Below are positions 1-10,084 of a DNA stretch of 64,000 nt, piece after piece. The notes under the pieces were generated by a model. The model was not told where the DNA came from, did no database searches, and saw only the letters and a program-made list of their open reading frames with translations. Numbering within the stretch: position 1 is the stretch's first letter; every line of letters begins with the position of its first letter. The DNA is from Acetobacterium woodii. GTDB lineage: Bacteria; Bacillota; Clostridia; Eubacteriales; Eubacteriaceae. Both the position numbers and the translations under genes were made by a program. The stretch lies in NCBI GenBank assembly GCA_016213825.1, contig JACQZP010000026.1:519240-583239 (forward strand), given 5' to 3'.

Positions 1-408
1 AATCAGAAGCTACGAGAAGAAGGGGTGCGAATTAAACTCAACCCATTAAAAGAGACGATCAAGGGTAAGCGGGTTATTATTATTGACGATTCCATTGTGC
101 GGGGAACGACCTCTAAACGCCTGGTTGAAATTTTAAGACAAGCCGGCGCAACCGAGGTTCATTTCCGGGTCACCAGTCCACCGGTCGCACATACCTGTCA
201 TTTTGGAATTGATACTCCCCGGAGAAAGTACCTGATTGGTGCCAAGAAAACTGTCGAAGAAATCAGAGAAATTTTAGGCGCGGATTCGCTGGCTTATATT
301 TCACTGGATGGATTAACCGAATCAGTCGGCGGAAAAACAACCTTTTGCCGAGCCTGCTTTGATGGGGAATACCCAATGGAAGTGCCAATTTTAAATGCCA
401 ACGACTAA
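1..408 (+). CDS. purF: Amidophosphoribosyltransferase, C-terminal part (runs off left edge)
   Basis: First committed enzyme of purine synthesis, transferring the glutamine amide nitrogen to PRPP to give phosphoribosylamine. The reading frame is open from base 1, so the gene begins outside the window and about 135 C-terminal residues are present. The PRPP-binding loop is visible as [17 protein letters not shown], followed by the conserved [13 protein letters not shown] segment and the SLDGL...[12 protein letters not shown] tail typical of Firmicute PurF, where the cysteines fit the iron-sulfur-containing subclass. The stop lies 74 bases before purM, in the same direction, consistent with the end of one pur operon transcript. 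A GTG at base 25 is inside the gene and is not the start. Confidence 0.95.
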   Translation, partial: NQKLREEGVRIKLNPLKETIKGKRVIIIDDSIVRGTTSKRLVEILRQAGATEVHFRVTSPPVAHTCHFGIDTPRRKYLIGAKKTVEEIREILGADSLAYISLDGLTESVGGKTTFCRACFDGEYPMEVPILNAND

Positions 409-482
409 ATCGTAAAGCAATCATTGTTCGACTATTTATAAGGATCGAAATTATCAAAAGTGTAAAAATAGATGGAGGAAAC

Positions 483-1529
483 ATGTCAGAAAATCAGATA
501 AAAACAGATGCATATCGACAGGCCGGAGTAGACGTGGAAGCAGGTTATGAATCGGTTAAACTAATGAAGGCGGATGTTCAACGAACCTTCAATGAACGGG
601 TTCTTTCGCACCTGGGAGGATTCGGGGGCCTTTTTGAACTGCCGGAAGGTTATCAGAAACCAGTTTTGGTTTCAGGAACAGATGGAGTTGGAACCAAACT
701 GCGGCTGGCCTTTATGATGGATCAGCATGATACCATCGGTGTGGATTGCGTGGCGATGTGTGTCAATGACATTTTGTGTCAGGGCGCCCAACCAATGTTC
801 TTTTTAGACTACATTGCTTGTGGTAAAAATTACCCGGAAAAAATTGCCACCATCGTTAAAGGCATCGCTGAAGGCTGTATTCAGGGAAATATGGCCTTAA
901 TTGGTGGAGAAACTGCAGAAATGCCGGATATGTACGGTTTGGATGAGTATGACCTGGCGGGTTTTGCCGTAGGCATCGTTGAAAAAGATGATATTGTTAC
1001 CGGCGCAGATATCGCTGAAGGCGATGTTCTGGTTGGCTTGCCATCCTCTGGGGTTCATAGCAACGGTTTTTCGCTGGTTCGGAAAGTTTTATTTAAGGAT
1101 TTGTCCATGGATGTTAATACCTATGTGGATGATCTGGGGATGACTCTTGGTGAGGCTCTGTTAACACCGACCCGAATTTATGTTAAAGCGTTGGCTGATT
1201 TAATCAAACCCTGTGGGATCAAAGGCATGAGCCATATCACCGGTGGCGGTTTTTATGAAAATATACCCCGGATGATTCCCGACGGACTTTGCGCCAAGGT
1301 CGATGCCAGTGTCATCGAAACCCTGCCGATTTTTAAGTTTATTCAGGAAGCTGGCAGAATTCCGGCTGAAAGCATGTATGCCACCTTTAATATGGGGATC
1401 GGTCTGGTGGCAGTTTTACCAGCTGATCAGGTTGACGCCTTTGTGTCCGGTTTAATCGCCAAGGGTGAAAAGCCGGTTATTCTCGGTTCCATTGTTAAGG
1501 GAGAGGAAAAAATCGATTTATGTCTGTAA
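483..1529 (+). CDS. purM: Phosphoribosylformylglycinamidine cyclo-ligase (AIR synthetase)
   Basis: ATP-dependent ring closure of FGAM to aminoimidazole ribotide, step five of de novo purine synthesis, cytosolic. It is 348 residues, the usual length. The glycine-rich [15 protein letters not shown] loop and [14 protein letters not shown] motif of the PurM/SelD/ThiL ATP-binding superfamily are present, with [13 protein letters not shown] and [15 protein letters not shown] in the second half. The start is an ATG preceded by GGAGG at good spacing. The last ten bases overlap the start of purN, suggesting translational coupling. Confidence 0.97.
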   Translation: MSENQIKTDAYRQAGVDVEAGYESVKLMKADVQRTFNERVLSHLGGFGGLFELPEGYQKPVLVSGTDGVGTKLRLAFMMDQHDTIGVDCVAMCVNDILCQGAQPMFFLDYIACGKNYPEKIATIVKGIAEGCIQGNMALIGGETAEMPDMYGLDEYDLAGFAVGIVEKDDIVTGADIAEGDVLVGLPSSGVHSNGFSLVRKVLFKDLSMDVNTYVDDLGMTLGEALLTPTRIYVKALADLIKPCGIKGMSHITGGGFYENIPRMIPDGLCAKVDASVIETLPIFKFIQEAGRIPAESMYATFNMGIGLVAVLPADQVDAFVSGLIAKGEKPVILGSIVKGEEKIDLCL

Positions 1530-2158
1530 AAGCTTTAAAAAAAATCGGCGTGCTGGTTTCCGGTGGTGGAACAAATTTTCAGTCTCTGATCGATACCGTT
1601 CATCAAAAAGATGGTGAAATCGCAGTGGTGATTTCCAATAATCGCCACGCCTTTGGCTTGGAACGTGGCGAAACGGCAGGGATTCCGGCGGTGGCCATCA
1701 ATCCCAAAGGTTATCCCACCAATGAGGCCTTTGATCAAAAGGTCATCGAGATTCTACAAGGCTATGATGTGGAGCTGGTGGTTCTGGCAGGCTATATGAA
1801 AATTATTACCCCAGAATTTGTGAAGGCCTATCCCAATGCTATTATCAACATTCATCCAGCCTTGATTCCATCTTTTTGTGGAGCCGGGTTTTATGGTATG
1901 CATGTCCATCAAGCTGTCATCGATTATGGTGTGAAGGTCACCGGGGCAACTGTTCACTTTGTCAACGAGGTGGCTGATGGCGGACCGGTTATCTTTCAGG
2001 AAACTGTCGCAGTTGAGGATGATGACACACCGGAATCGATCCAGCAGAAAGTCCTTAAAATCGAACACGAGCTTTTACCAAAGGCGGTGAAGGCTTTTTG
2101 TCATGACCAATTGACAGTGGCAGGCCGACTTGTTAAAAATAAAGCGGCTTCGAATTAA
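1520..2158 (+). CDS. purN: Phosphoribosylglycinamide formyltransferase
   Basis: Transfers a formyl group from 10-formyl-THF to GAR, step three of purine synthesis. It has 212 residues. The [11 protein letters not shown] phosphate loop is at the N terminus. The catalytic signature [11 protein letters not shown] (Asn and His) and the [13 protein letters not shown] segment before the catalytic Asp region are intact. The gene starts inside the 3' end of purM by ten bases, and a GGGAGAGG ribosome site lies in the purM tail. It is followed by a 198-base gap with a large hairpin before purH, the widest break within this pur cluster. Confidence 0.96.
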   Translation: MSVKALKKIGVLVSGGGTNFQSLIDTVHQKDGEIAVVISNNRHAFGLERGETAGIPAVAINPKGYPTNEAFDQKVIEILQGYDVELVVLAGYMKIITPEFVKAYPNAIINIHPALIPSFCGAGFYGMHVHQAVIDYGVKVTGATVHFVNEVADGGPVIFQETVAVEDDDTPESIQQKVLKIEHELLPKAVKAFCHDQLTVAGRLVKNKAASN

Positions 2159-2224
2159 ATAAGCGCAGGTAACTTGTTAAGTAACAATAGGTAATTGCGG
2201 AATTAATAACACCGAATAATGATT

Positions 2225-2308
2225 GCTTTGTGTGCAGTTTCCACAACCTCGAAGAAATTCGCATCGCGATTTCTTCTGGTTGTTTCGTGCGAAACTGGGT
2301 AACAAAGC
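2225..2308. repeat. 84-nt long imperfect inverted repeat between purN and purH
   Basis: Nested complementary arms are read directly: GCTTTGT with ACAAAGC, CAGTTTC with GAAACTG, ACAACC with GGTTGT, GAAGAAA with TTTCTTC, and TCGC with GCGA around a three-base ATC loop. Together they give about 31 base pairs interrupted by small internal loops. No U-run follows the right arm, so it is not a standard terminator. It may be a structured mRNA element or processing site within the pur transcript, or a small miniature-transposon-like repeat. A separate 14-bp palindrome, TTGTTAAGTAACAA, lies just upstream at 2174-2187. Confidence 0.7.
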
Positions 2309-2356
2309 TCACGGCACTTTCACAATTGTCTAGAGTAATAAATTTGGAGGAATAAT

Positions 2357-3886
2357 ATGAGAGCATTGTTAAGTGTATCGGATAAACGTGGGATTGTTGA
2401 GTTTGCAACAAAACTGGCAGAGATGGGCTGGGAAATCCTATCCACTGGAGGAACCGCCAAAGCCCTGAGAGAAGCAGGCTTGACGATTACCGGTGTTTCG
2501 GAAGTCACTGGCTTTCCGGAATGTCTGGACGGCCGGGTCAAAACACTGCATCCTAAAATTCACGGCGGAATTTTGGGAATCCGCGACAATCCGGATCACC
2601 AGAAACAGATGGCAGAGCTTGAGATTACGCCCATCGATTTGTTGGTGATTAATCTGTATCCATTCAAAAACACCATTTTAAAAGAAGGGGTTGCCTTCGA
2701 AGATGCTGTCGAAAATATCGATATCGGGGGACCAACGATGCTACGATCGGCGGCTAAAAACTTCAATGACGTGACTGTAGTTGTGGACCCGGAAGACTAT
2801 GCTGTGGTTCTGGCTGAGTTGGAAGCAAATGGAAAAACAAATTATGAAACCCGCTATAACCTGGCCTTAAAAGTGTTTGAAACGACCTCCAACTATGACA
2901 CAATGATCGCTGATTATTTGAGAAAACGGGTAAACGGGGAAGTTCTACAAGACACCATCACGATGACCTTTGAAAAAGTTCAGGATTTACGTTATGGCGA
3001 AAACCCTCACCAAAAAGCCGCTTTTTATGGTGAAGTGGTTCCGGTTAAAGGAGCCCTTACCGCGGCTAAACAGCTTCAGGGGAAAGAACTTTCCTATAAT
3101 AATATTAACGATACCAACGGTGCCCTGGAAATTTTAAAAGAGTACGGAGACGAACCTACCATTGTAGCCGTTAAGCACGCCAATCCCTGTGGCATTGCCA
3201 GTGATGAGAAAATTGCTGTAGCATATAAAAAAGCCCACGACAGTGATCCGGTTTCCATTTTCGGCGGCATTATTGCTTCCAATCGCCTGATTGATGAGGC
3301 TGCTGCTAAAGAAATGGTGGAAACCTTCCTGGAAGTAATCGTCGCACCAGAATTTACACCGGAAGCTTTGGCTGTTCTGGCAGCTAAACCAAATCTGCGT
3401 TTATTAGAGCTAGCCGATATCACGCACAATGAACCTAGTTATGAAGTGAAAAAAGTGATGGGTGGTCTGCTAGTTCAGGAACGGGATACCAAATTATATG
3501 ATGATTTAAATGTTGTTACCAAACGTCAACCCAGCGAAGCCGAAATGGACGAATTGCTGTTTGCTTGGAAAGCGGTTAAAAACACCAAATCCAATGCCAT
3601 CAGTTTGACTAAAAATAAATGTTTGATCGCCAACGGTCCAGGACAGGTAAATCGAGTCGGTGCTCTGGAAAACGCCATTCGTCAAGCTGGCGAAGCTGTC
3701 AAAGGATCCGTGATGGCATCGGACGCCTTCTTCCCATTTGATGACAGCGTTAAGGCTGCTGCTGCTGCTGGTATTACCGCTATCATCCAACCAGGCGGAG
3801 CAGGACGTGATGAGGATTCAATCAAGGCCTGTGATGAGGCGGGAATTGCTATGGTATTTACCGGCATGCGTCACTTCAAACACTAA
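2357..3886 (+). CDS. purH: Bifunctional AICAR transformylase / IMP cyclohydrolase
   Basis: Catalyses the last two steps to IMP: formylation of AICAR with 10-formyl-THF, then cyclisation. It has 509 residues, the normal length. The N-terminal MGS-like IMP cyclohydrolase domain (about 1-190) shows [14 protein letters not shown] and [16 protein letters not shown]. The transformylase domain shows RYGENPHQ and the catalytic [10 protein letters not shown] (Lys and His), and ends with the usual TGMRHFKH. The start ATG follows TTTGGAGGAATAAT. It lies 198 bases downstream of purN, with the long hairpin in between, and 87 bases upstream of purD. Confidence 0.97.
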   Translation: MRALLSVSDKRGIVEFATKLAEMGWEILSTGGTAKALREAGLTITGVSEVTGFPECLDGRVKTLHPKIHGGILGIRDNPDHQKQMAELEITPIDLLVINLYPFKNTILKEGVAFEDAVENIDIGGPTMLRSAAKNFNDVTVVVDPEDYAVVLAELEANGKTNYETRYNLALKVFETTSNYDTMIADYLRKRVNGEVLQDTITMTFEKVQDLRYGENPHQKAAFYGEVVPVKGALTAAKQLQGKELSYNNINDTNGALEILKEYGDEPTIVAVKHANPCGIASDEKIAVAYKKAHDSDPVSIFGGIIASNRLIDEAAAKEMVETFLEVIVAPEFTPEALAVLAAKPNLRLLELADITHNEPSYEVKKVMGGLLVQERDTKLYDDLNVVTKRQPSEAEMDELLFAWKAVKNTKSNAISLTKNKCLIANGPGQVNRVGALENAIRQAGEAVKGSVMASDAFFPFDDSVKAAAAAGITAIIQPGGAGRDEDSIKACDEAGIAMVFTGMRHFKH

Positions 3887-3973
3887 TTTTTTCCACAGAA
3901 TTGGGTTAGAATAAAGTATTTTGAATTCGAACAATTCTCTTAGCAAAACAGAAAGCAAAACAAGGAGAGACAG

Positions 3974-5230
3974 ATGAAAGTATTAATGATTGGATCCGGT
4001 GGACGGGAGCATGTTCTGACATGGAAGCTTGCCCAAAGCCCCCGAGTTAAAAAAATATATGCGGCCCCAGGTAACGGTGGTATGGCAGAATTGGCCGAAT
4101 GTGTGGATTTGTCGGTGGAAGATATTCCCGGCTGTCTGGCCTTTGCCAAAGAACATCAGATCGATCTGACCGTTGTGGGTCCCGAAGTTCCCCTGGTGAT
4201 GGGGATGGTCGATGCTTTTGAAGCCGCCGGTTTAAAAGTCTTCGGACCCAATAAGCATTGTGCCCAGTTTGAAGGCAGCAAGGCTTTTACCAAAGAATTT
4301 TTATTCCGTCACAAGATTCCCACGGCCGCCTATAAAGAATATACCGATTTTGATGAAATCATCAAAGATCTGGGCGTTTATGGTTATCCCATGGTAATCA
4401 AGGCTGATGGTCTGGCTGCTGGTAAAGGTGTGCTGATCCCGGAAAACGAAGCTGATGCCCGGGAAGGCATGGAAATGATCATGAAAAAGCGGGAATTTGG
4501 CGAAGCTGGCGACAAGGTGGTTATTGAAGAATTTCTAATCGGTCAGGAAGCCTCCATGCTTTGTTTTGTCGATGGCAAAACCATCATCCCGATGGAAAGT
4601 GCCCAGGATTACAAACGGGCCTATGACAATGATGAAGGTTTGAACACCGGCGGGATGGGAACTTATTCTCCCAACGTACTGTTTGCCGATGAAGCCCTGA
4701 ATAAACGTATTAAAGCTGAAATTCTGGATCCGATTATCAACGGTTTTATTGCCGATAGCATGAACTTTAAAGGAATCCTGTTTATTGGACTGATGATCAA
4801 CAACGGTGTGCCAAAGGTTCTGGAATTTAACGTTCGTTTCGGCGATCCTGAAGCTCAGAGTGTTCTGATGAGGCTGGAGTCGGATCTGGTGGACATCATG
4901 GAAGCCGTCATTGATGGTAAACTGGCCGATTGTGAGATCAAATGGAGTGATAAAGAAGCAGTTTGTGTGGTGATTGCCTCCGGCGGCTATCCTGGTGCTT
5001 ATGAAAAAGGAAAGGTCATCACTGGTATCGAAGATGTGAAAGACTGCGTCGTTTTCCACGCCGGAACCAAGCTGGTCAACGGCGAATTGCAAACCAACGG
5101 CGGCCGGGTTCTCTGCGTCGCCGCCCTGGGTGAAAACCGGGAAGCGGCAAGAAAAACAGTTTATGATAACATCGACAAAATCCACTTTGAAGGTGCTCAA
5201 TACCGAACCGATATTGCTAAGTTTAATTAG
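3974..5230 (+). CDS. purD: Phosphoribosylamine-glycine ligase (GAR synthetase)
   Basis: ATP-grasp ligase joining glycine to phosphoribosylamine, step two of purine synthesis. It has 418 residues. The N-terminal GSGGREHVLTWKLAQSP fold, central ATP-grasp region (YPMVIKADGLAAGKGV) and metal/phosphate signature NVRFGDPEAQSVL are all present. The ribosome site is AAGGAGAG, eight bases before ATG. It is the last pur gene in the run; a stem at 5268-5303 and an unrelated permease gene follow. Confidence 0.97.
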   Translation: MKVLMIGSGGREHVLTWKLAQSPRVKKIYAAPGNGGMAELAECVDLSVEDIPGCLAFAKEHQIDLTVVGPEVPLVMGMVDAFEAAGLKVFGPNKHCAQFEGSKAFTKEFLFRHKIPTAAYKEYTDFDEIIKDLGVYGYPMVIKADGLAAGKGVLIPENEADAREGMEMIMKKREFGEAGDKVVIEEFLIGQEASMLCFVDGKTIIPMESAQDYKRAYDNDEGLNTGGMGTYSPNVLFADEALNKRIKAEILDPIINGFIADSMNFKGILFIGLMINNGVPKVLEFNVRFGDPEAQSVLMRLESDLVDIMEAVIDGKLADCEIKWSDKEAVCVVIASGGYPGAYEKGKVITGIEDVKDCVVFHAGTKLVNGELQTNGGRVLCVAALGENREAARKTVYDNIDKIHFEGAQYRTDIAKFN

Positions 5231-5267
5231 AGTAAAAGCGTACCGAAATTTGAAACAAAACTAAATT

Positions 5268-5303
5268 GCTTGTCTGTCAGTTAATATAAACAGATAGACA
5301 AGC
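5268..5303 (+). other. Hairpin between purD and the permease gene
   Basis: The arms GCTTGTCT (5268-5275) and AGACAAGC (5296-5303) pair perfectly around a 20-base loop. There is no uridine run directly after the right arm, so termination of the pur transcript here is possible but weakly supported. It could equally be a dyad regulatory site for the downstream gene. Confidence 0.4.
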
Positions 5304-5351
5304 GCACTGACCTTATTCAGATTTGATCCGAATTTAATATGGAGGGCTACC

Positions 5352-6239
5352 ATGCAGAAAAGTATTATCAGCGCCATGATGGCATATGTTTTATGGGGAA
5401 TCCTCCCGATCTACTGGAAGGCACTGAAAGAAGTGTCACCGCTTTACATCCTAGCTTCGCGTATTTTCTGGTCCTTTATCTTTTGCGTGATTTTTGTCAC
5501 CATCATTAAGAAATGGCCAGAAATAAAGACGATCCTAGTAGACAAAAAAAGATTTATTTATTGTATTCTCAGCGGGATTATGGTATCCCTGAACTGGTAT
5601 ACCTATATCTGGGCCGTGAATGCCAATTTCATTATTGACGCCAGTTTGGGATATTATATCAACCCACTGGTGGTGGTTCTGTTTAGTGCCTTGTTCTTTG
5701 GCGAACGTTTTAACAAATGGGAAAGTCTGTCGGTATTGCTGGCCCTGGTTGGGGTTGTTTTCATTACTCTGAAAATCGGCAAATTTCCGGTGGTTGCTAT
5801 AGTTCTGGCACTAACTTTTGCGTTGTATGGTGTTTTCAAAAAGAAACTGAACGCCAGTCCGATAGTCTCATTGATTTTAGAAACAGCAGTGGTAGCGCCG
5901 TTTGCTTTTGGTGCGATTCTTTACATTGAGGGCCAGGGTCAGGGTGTCATTGCGCTGGGTAATCCAATGGTCACAACATTGGCTATTTTAGCCGGGGTGG
6001 TCACCGCCATTCCGTTACTGCTTTATGCCAAAGGGGTTCAGGAAATATCCTTTTCCCTGTTGGGCTTTTTCCAATACATTACACCCACGATCATGCTGTT
6101 CCTAGGGGTATTTCTATATGGTGAAGTATTCTCAACAGTGGATCTGATTGGTTTCGGATTCATCTGGGTGGCATTAATTATCTTTACGATCTCGAAGATT
6201 CGTTCTGGTACCAAAGAAATCGCAGAACCGGATTTATAA
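5352..6239 (+). CDS. rarD: RarD/EamA-family drug-metabolite transporter permease
   Basis: Integral membrane protein of 295 residues with about ten hydrophobic segments in two EamA repeats. The opening AYVLWGILPIYWKAL and LASRIFWSFIF are characteristic of the RarD branch (E. coli RarD was named for chloramphenicol resistance), whose substrate is unknown in most bacteria. The start ATG follows TGGAGG. It stands alone between purD and proC, with a good terminator immediately after it. Family assignment is firm; substrate cannot be inferred. Confidence 0.9.
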   Translation: MQKSIISAMMAYVLWGILPIYWKALKEVSPLYILASRIFWSFIFCVIFVTIIKKWPEIKTILVDKKRFIYCILSGIMVSLNWYTYIWAVNANFIIDASLGYYINPLVVVLFSALFFGERFNKWESLSVLLALVGVVFITLKIGKFPVVAIVLALTFALYGVFKKKLNASPIVSLILETAVVAPFAFGAILYIEGQGQGVIALGNPMVTTLAILAGVVTAIPLLLYAKGVQEISFSLLGFFQYITPTIMLFLGVFLYGEVFSTVDLIGFGFIWVALIIFTISKIRSGTKEIAEPDL

Positions 6240-6262
6240 AAACAAACAAAATTTATGTGATC

Positions 6263-6295
6263 AACCCATTAATTTAAGAATTAATGGGTTTTTCC
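6263..6295 (+). terminator. Intrinsic terminator after rarD
   Basis: The arms AACCCATTAAT and ATTAATGGGTT flank a short TTAAG loop and are followed by a T-run. It lies 24 bases after the rarD stop. Confidence 0.85.
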
Positions 6296-6397
6296 ATTTT
6301 AGGTTTGCACTGGGTTGAATTAAAGTCTAAAATAGAGGGTATATAATTAAAACAGACATTTGAAACATTTTAGTGTTTTGGAATTAAAGGAGTTAGT

Positions 6398-7213
6398 GTG
6401 AAAAATATAATTGGTTTTATTGGATGTGGTAATATGGCAAAGGCCATGATTGGTGGTTTAGTTAAAAGTGACTTGTTCAAACCTGAAAATATCTTGTGTT
6501 ATGATCCGACAGAAGCAGCAAGAATTCATGTGGCCGAAGAATTCGGTGTCACTGTGATGCAGTCGAATGCGCAAGTGGCCGAAAAAGCAGACTACTTGGT
6601 GTTAGCAGTTAAGCCGTTCTTATACTATAAGGTATTGGAAGAAATCGCAGGTATTATCAAACCATCGGTCGTTATTGTGTCCATTGCTGTCGGTGTCAGT
6701 TTCTCAGACATTAAAGAGCAATTAGGAAAAGAAGTCAAGGTGATCAGAACCCAACCCAGTACCCCAGCCTTTGTGGGTGAGTCCGATTCTACGCTGTGTC
6801 CAGATCAACATATGACCCCTGAAGATGTTGCTGATATCGTCACAATTTTCGAAAGTTTTGGAAAAGCTGAAATTATCAGCGAAAAACTGATGGAAGTGGT
6901 TCCCGGTATTGCCAGCTCAGCTCCAGCGTATGCGATGTTACTGATTGAGGCGATGGCAGATGCCGGCGTACTCCATGGGTTTCCCCGGGATCAGGCCTAT
7001 CGGTTATCAGCTCAAGCAGTTTATGGCGCGGCCAAACTCGTTCTGGAATCCGGCGAGCATCCGGGAAAACTGAAAGACCAGATCTGCACCCCCGGCGGAA
7101 CGACTATTGAAGCCGTTCGGGTTCTTGAAGCAAAGGGTTTTCGAGATGCAGTGATTTCAGCCGTAGATGCCTGCGCAAAGAAATCCCTGGCGATGAGCAA
7201 GAAACAAGTTTAA
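6398..7213 (+). CDS. proC: Pyrroline-5-carboxylate reductase
   Basis: NAD(P)H-dependent last step of proline synthesis. It has 271 residues. The Rossmann loop GFIGCGNMAKAMIGGL is at the N terminus, with the conserved SIAVGVSF, EVVPGIASSAPAY and CTPGGTTIEAVRVLE motifs, the last being the family hallmark. The start is GTG with AAAGGAG upstream; no nearby in-frame ATG has a better ribosome site. It appears monocistronic, with a terminator before it and a 90-base gap after. Confidence 0.95.
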   Translation: MKNIIGFIGCGNMAKAMIGGLVKSDLFKPENILCYDPTEAARIHVAEEFGVTVMQSNAQVAEKADYLVLAVKPFLYYKVLEEIAGIIKPSVVIVSIAVGVSFSDIKEQLGKEVKVIRTQPSTPAFVGESDSTLCPDQHMTPEDVADIVTIFESFGKAEIISEKLMEVVPGIASSAPAYAMLLIEAMADAGVLHGFPRDQAYRLSAQAVYGAAKLVLESGEHPGKLKDQICTPGGTTIEAVRVLEAKGFRDAVISAVDACAKKSLAMSKKQV

Positions 7214-7303
7214 GTTTGATATAACAGCATATCTTAGAAACCTTACATAAATTTAAGTGTTATTACTTTAGTTTGGTTATTCCACTAAGGAGATGATCGA
7301 ATC

Positions 7304-9907
7304 ATGGATGACGGATTAATTAAAAAAATAAGAAGAAATATGAGTTTAGAAGAAATGGTCTCCCTTTGTTCCGGTCGAACGGATTGGGAGACCATGGGTT
7401 ACCTTAAATACGGCATTGAACCAGTGATCATGGCCGATGGCCCTCATGGGATGCGGGTGATTGATCAAGATGGGTCCCTGGGGATTCCTCAGGGAAAGCC
7501 GGCCACCTGTTTTCCGCCGGCGGTGCTTTCTGCCTGTTCCTGGGATGAAGGGCTGCTGGAATTTGTCGGCAAAACGATTGCGATAGAAGCTAGGGCTCTG
7601 GGTGTTGATCTGATTCTCGGGCCGGGAATCAATATTAAACGCTCGCCCTTGTGCGGACGAAATTTTGAATACTTTTCAGAAGATCCGTTATTATCAGGGC
7701 GACTGGGAAAAAACTTTATTCTTGGTGCAAAAAGCCATGGAGTCGGAACAACCGTGAAACATTATCTCGCCAATAATCAGGAAACCCGCCGAATGACCGT
7801 AGACGAAAAAATTGATGTCCGTGCCCTTCGGGAAATCTATCTTAAACCATTTGAGATTGCCATCAAAGAAGGCAAACCGATGGCGGTGATGTGCTCTTAC
7901 AATAGCATTAACGGTAAATTTGTGTCTCAAAGTAATTATTTTCTCACCAAACTACTCCGGGAAGAGTGGGGATTTGAAGGAATTGTTATGTCCGATTGGG
8001 GCGCTGTTTATGATCGGGTAAAAGGCGTGGTAGCTGGAATGGATCTGGAAATGCCCGGAAATGGTGGGATCAATAACCAAAAAATATTTGATCGGATTAA
8101 AGAGGGCAAGCTAAAAATAACGATCTTAAATGAAATGGTGGAACGGCTGATTCGCTTTTCATTTGAGGCAAAGGAAAACCGGCGAAGCTTTTCAACAAAT
8201 ACCGAAATTGAACCAAAGGGCCATCATAAAATTGCTCATCTGGCAGCTGTTGAGAGTATGGTACTGCTAAAGAATGATGAAGATATGCTGCCGATTGATA
8301 TGAAGAAAATCAAAAAGCTGGCAATTATCGGAAGTATGGCATTTGATCCGCGCTATCAGGGAAGTGGCAGTTCAAAAATCAACCCTTATCATATCGATTC
8401 ACCGTACGAGCGGATTAAAAAAATCGTTGGCGATGAGATTCAGCTATTTCCCCATCAGGGTTATCTTCACGATGAGGTTGTAGAACAAATCCATTTAGCT
8501 GACCAGGCCGTGGAGGTTGCAAAAAATTCAGAAATGGCCTTGTTATTTGTGGGTTTGCCAGATCATGACGAATCCGAAGGTTATGACCGTACCCATCTGA
8601 ATCTTCCCCAAAAACAAATTGCCCTGATTCGCAAGGTCTGCAAGGTCCAACCTAAAACAGTGGTGATTGTTCAAAACGGCGGGGTAGTCGATATGAGCTG
8701 GGAGCATCAGCCTAAAGCCATCATCGAAATGTTTTTAGGCGGACAAGCTGGTGGTGATGCCATTGCCAAACTCTTATTTGGCGAGAATAATTTCTGCGGG
8801 AAATTGGCAGAAACCATTCCGATGCGGTTGGAAGATACCCCAGCATATATTAACTTCCCTGGTATTCATGACGAAGTGGTTTATGGGGAAAGCATTTTTG
8901 TAGGCTACCGCTACTATGATTACACTAAAAAGAAGGTGCGATTTCCCTTTGGGTTTGGGCTTAGTTACACGTATTTTAGCTATGAATCCATCGATGAACC
9001 CGACTTGACCATCGATGCACAAAAAACAGTGACAGTAAAATGCCGGGTTACAAATACCGGCGAAATGAATGGTAAAGAAATCATTCAGTTATATACCGGA
9101 AAGGCTGATACCGCAATCCTTCGCCCGGTTCGCGAACTCCGGGATTTTAAAAAGGTATTCATCCCCGGGGGACGGTCGGCGGAAGTGAGCTTTGAAATTG
9201 GACTCAGTGATTTTTTCTATTATAATCCCACCACAAAATCATGGGAACATGAGTCCGGCTGTCACCAGATTTATATTGGCTCATCCAGCCGGGATTTACC
9301 GATTGTCTATCAGGTTGAAATTACCAAAGACCTGATTCATCCCATTAATTCATTGTCCTATCTCAGCGATTTTGAAAAAACCGATCGCGGACAGACCATC
9401 TTAAAGCTGCTGCTCAACGGGTTTGAAGAGATCATGGGAGATGACCAAACCAGAGAAGATGACTTTTTCATGACGATGCTGGCAAATACCCCACTGCGCA
9501 AGCTAGTTGAGTTTTCCAATGGGATCTTCACCGAAGAATGCATTGATAAGATTATCGAACTGGTCAATTCGGATGAGTCCCTGGAAGGGGTTACTTTTGA
9601 GAAACTGGTTAATTGTACCGAGAAGAAAAAAGGCTTTTTCAAAAGTCTTTTCGGCGGCAATGACGAAGAATATCTCTGCATCCAGTCCAAAGTCCGGGAT
9701 CTGGTGGAAGATGAGGATGTCATGAAGATCCTCAGAAATTACTTTGGCGATGAAACCTTTGAAAGTGATTATCTGCAAATGGCAATCAAAATGGGAATCT
9801 GTTTTGATAAGGCGCAGAAGCTGCTGCCGGATGATTTCTTTTCGGATGAAAAACTCAAAGCAATTGACAAAGACCTCAAAGCACTGGCAAAGTTAAAAAA
9901 GAAATAG
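7304..9907 (+). CDS. Glycoside hydrolase family 3 (beta-glucosidase-like) with C-terminal extension
   Basis: A retaining beta-glycosidase of 867 residues. Domain 1 carries IMADGPHGMR, the GPGINIKRSPLCGRNFEYFSEDP substrate segment and the nucleophile motif GIVMSDWGAV (Asp231). Domain 2 carries the ESEGYDRTHLNLP segment that in GH3 enzymes contains the acid/base glutamate. A fibronectin-III-like domain (about 560-680) begins near FPFGFGLSYTYF. About 180 further residues (from roughly 690) match nothing I recognise and are charged and helical in appearance. There is no signal peptide, so it is probably intracellular and acts on imported oligosaccharides. The ribosome site is AAGGAG, 11 bases before ATG. 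No sugar transporter is adjacent. Confidence 0.88.
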   Translation: MDDGLIKKIRRNMSLEEMVSLCSGRTDWETMGYLKYGIEPVIMADGPHGMRVIDQDGSLGIPQGKPATCFPPAVLSACSWDEGLLEFVGKTIAIEARALGVDLILGPGINIKRSPLCGRNFEYFSEDPLLSGRLGKNFILGAKSHGVGTTVKHYLANNQETRRMTVDEKIDVRALREIYLKPFEIAIKEGKPMAVMCSYNSINGKFVSQSNYFLTKLLREEWGFEGIVMSDWGAVYDRVKGVVAGMDLEMPGNGGINNQKIFDRIKEGKLKITILNEMVERLIRFSFEAKENRRSFSTNTEIEPKGHHKIAHLAAVESMVLLKNDEDMLPIDMKKIKKLAIIGSMAFDPRYQGSGSSKINPYHIDSPYERIKKIVGDEIQLFPHQGYLHDEVVEQIHLADQAVEVAKNSEMALLFVGLPDHDESEGYDRTHLNLPQKQIALIRKVCKVQPKTVVIVQNGGVVDMSWEHQPKAIIEMFLGGQAGGDAIAKLLFGENNFCGKLAETIPMRLEDTPAYINFPGIHDEVVYGESIFVGYRYYDYTKKKVRFPFGFGLSYTYFSYESIDEPDLTIDAQKTVTVKCRVTNTGEMNGKEIIQLYTGKADTAILRPVRELRDFKKVFIPGGRSAEVSFEIGLSDFFYYNPTTKSWEHESGCHQIYIGSSSRDLPIVYQVEITKDLIHPINSLSYLSDFEKTDRGQTILKLLLNGFEEIMGDDQTREDDFFMTMLANTPLRKLVEFSNGIFTEECIDKIIELVNSDESLEGVTFEKLVNCTEKKKGFFKSLFGGNDEEYLCIQSKVRDLVEDEDVMKILRNYFGDETFESDYLQMAIKMGICFDKAQKLLPDDFFSDEKLKAIDKDLKALAKLKKK

Positions 9908-9952
9908 CGAATCGCGTTGTTTACAAAGAATGAAAATTGATTATGGAAAAGT

Positions 9953-9984
9953 GTACCGATCGATTGATAATCAATGGTCGGTAC
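9953..9984. repeat. 32-nt hairpin, copy 1 of a related pair
   Basis: The arms GTACCGA and TCGGTAC, with inner ATTGAT/ATCAAT, form a strong stem. It may act as the terminator of the GH3 gene, although the following bases (CTTCTATTTG) are only modestly U-rich. A same-length, related hairpin lies at 11945-11976. The outer second base pair differs compensatorily (T-A here, C-G there). Confidence 0.6.
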
Positions 9985-10084
9985 CTTCTATTTGTTATAT
10001 ATATTTACAAATAGAGAACTTAGTTATGGAATTTGAGTAGAGAATTTAATTATAGAATTTAATACAGATAAAAGGAAAGAAAAT

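Noticed and set aside
2174..2187. Rex operator between purN and purH
   Set aside because: TTGTTA and TAACAA half-sites are present but separated by two bases instead of the six required, giving the wrong geometry.
4535..5200. Long minus-strand open frame opposite purD (221 codons)
   Set aside because: It lies wholly inside a well-supported purD, has no ribosome site and its protein has no recognisable motif; it is a codon-bias shadow.
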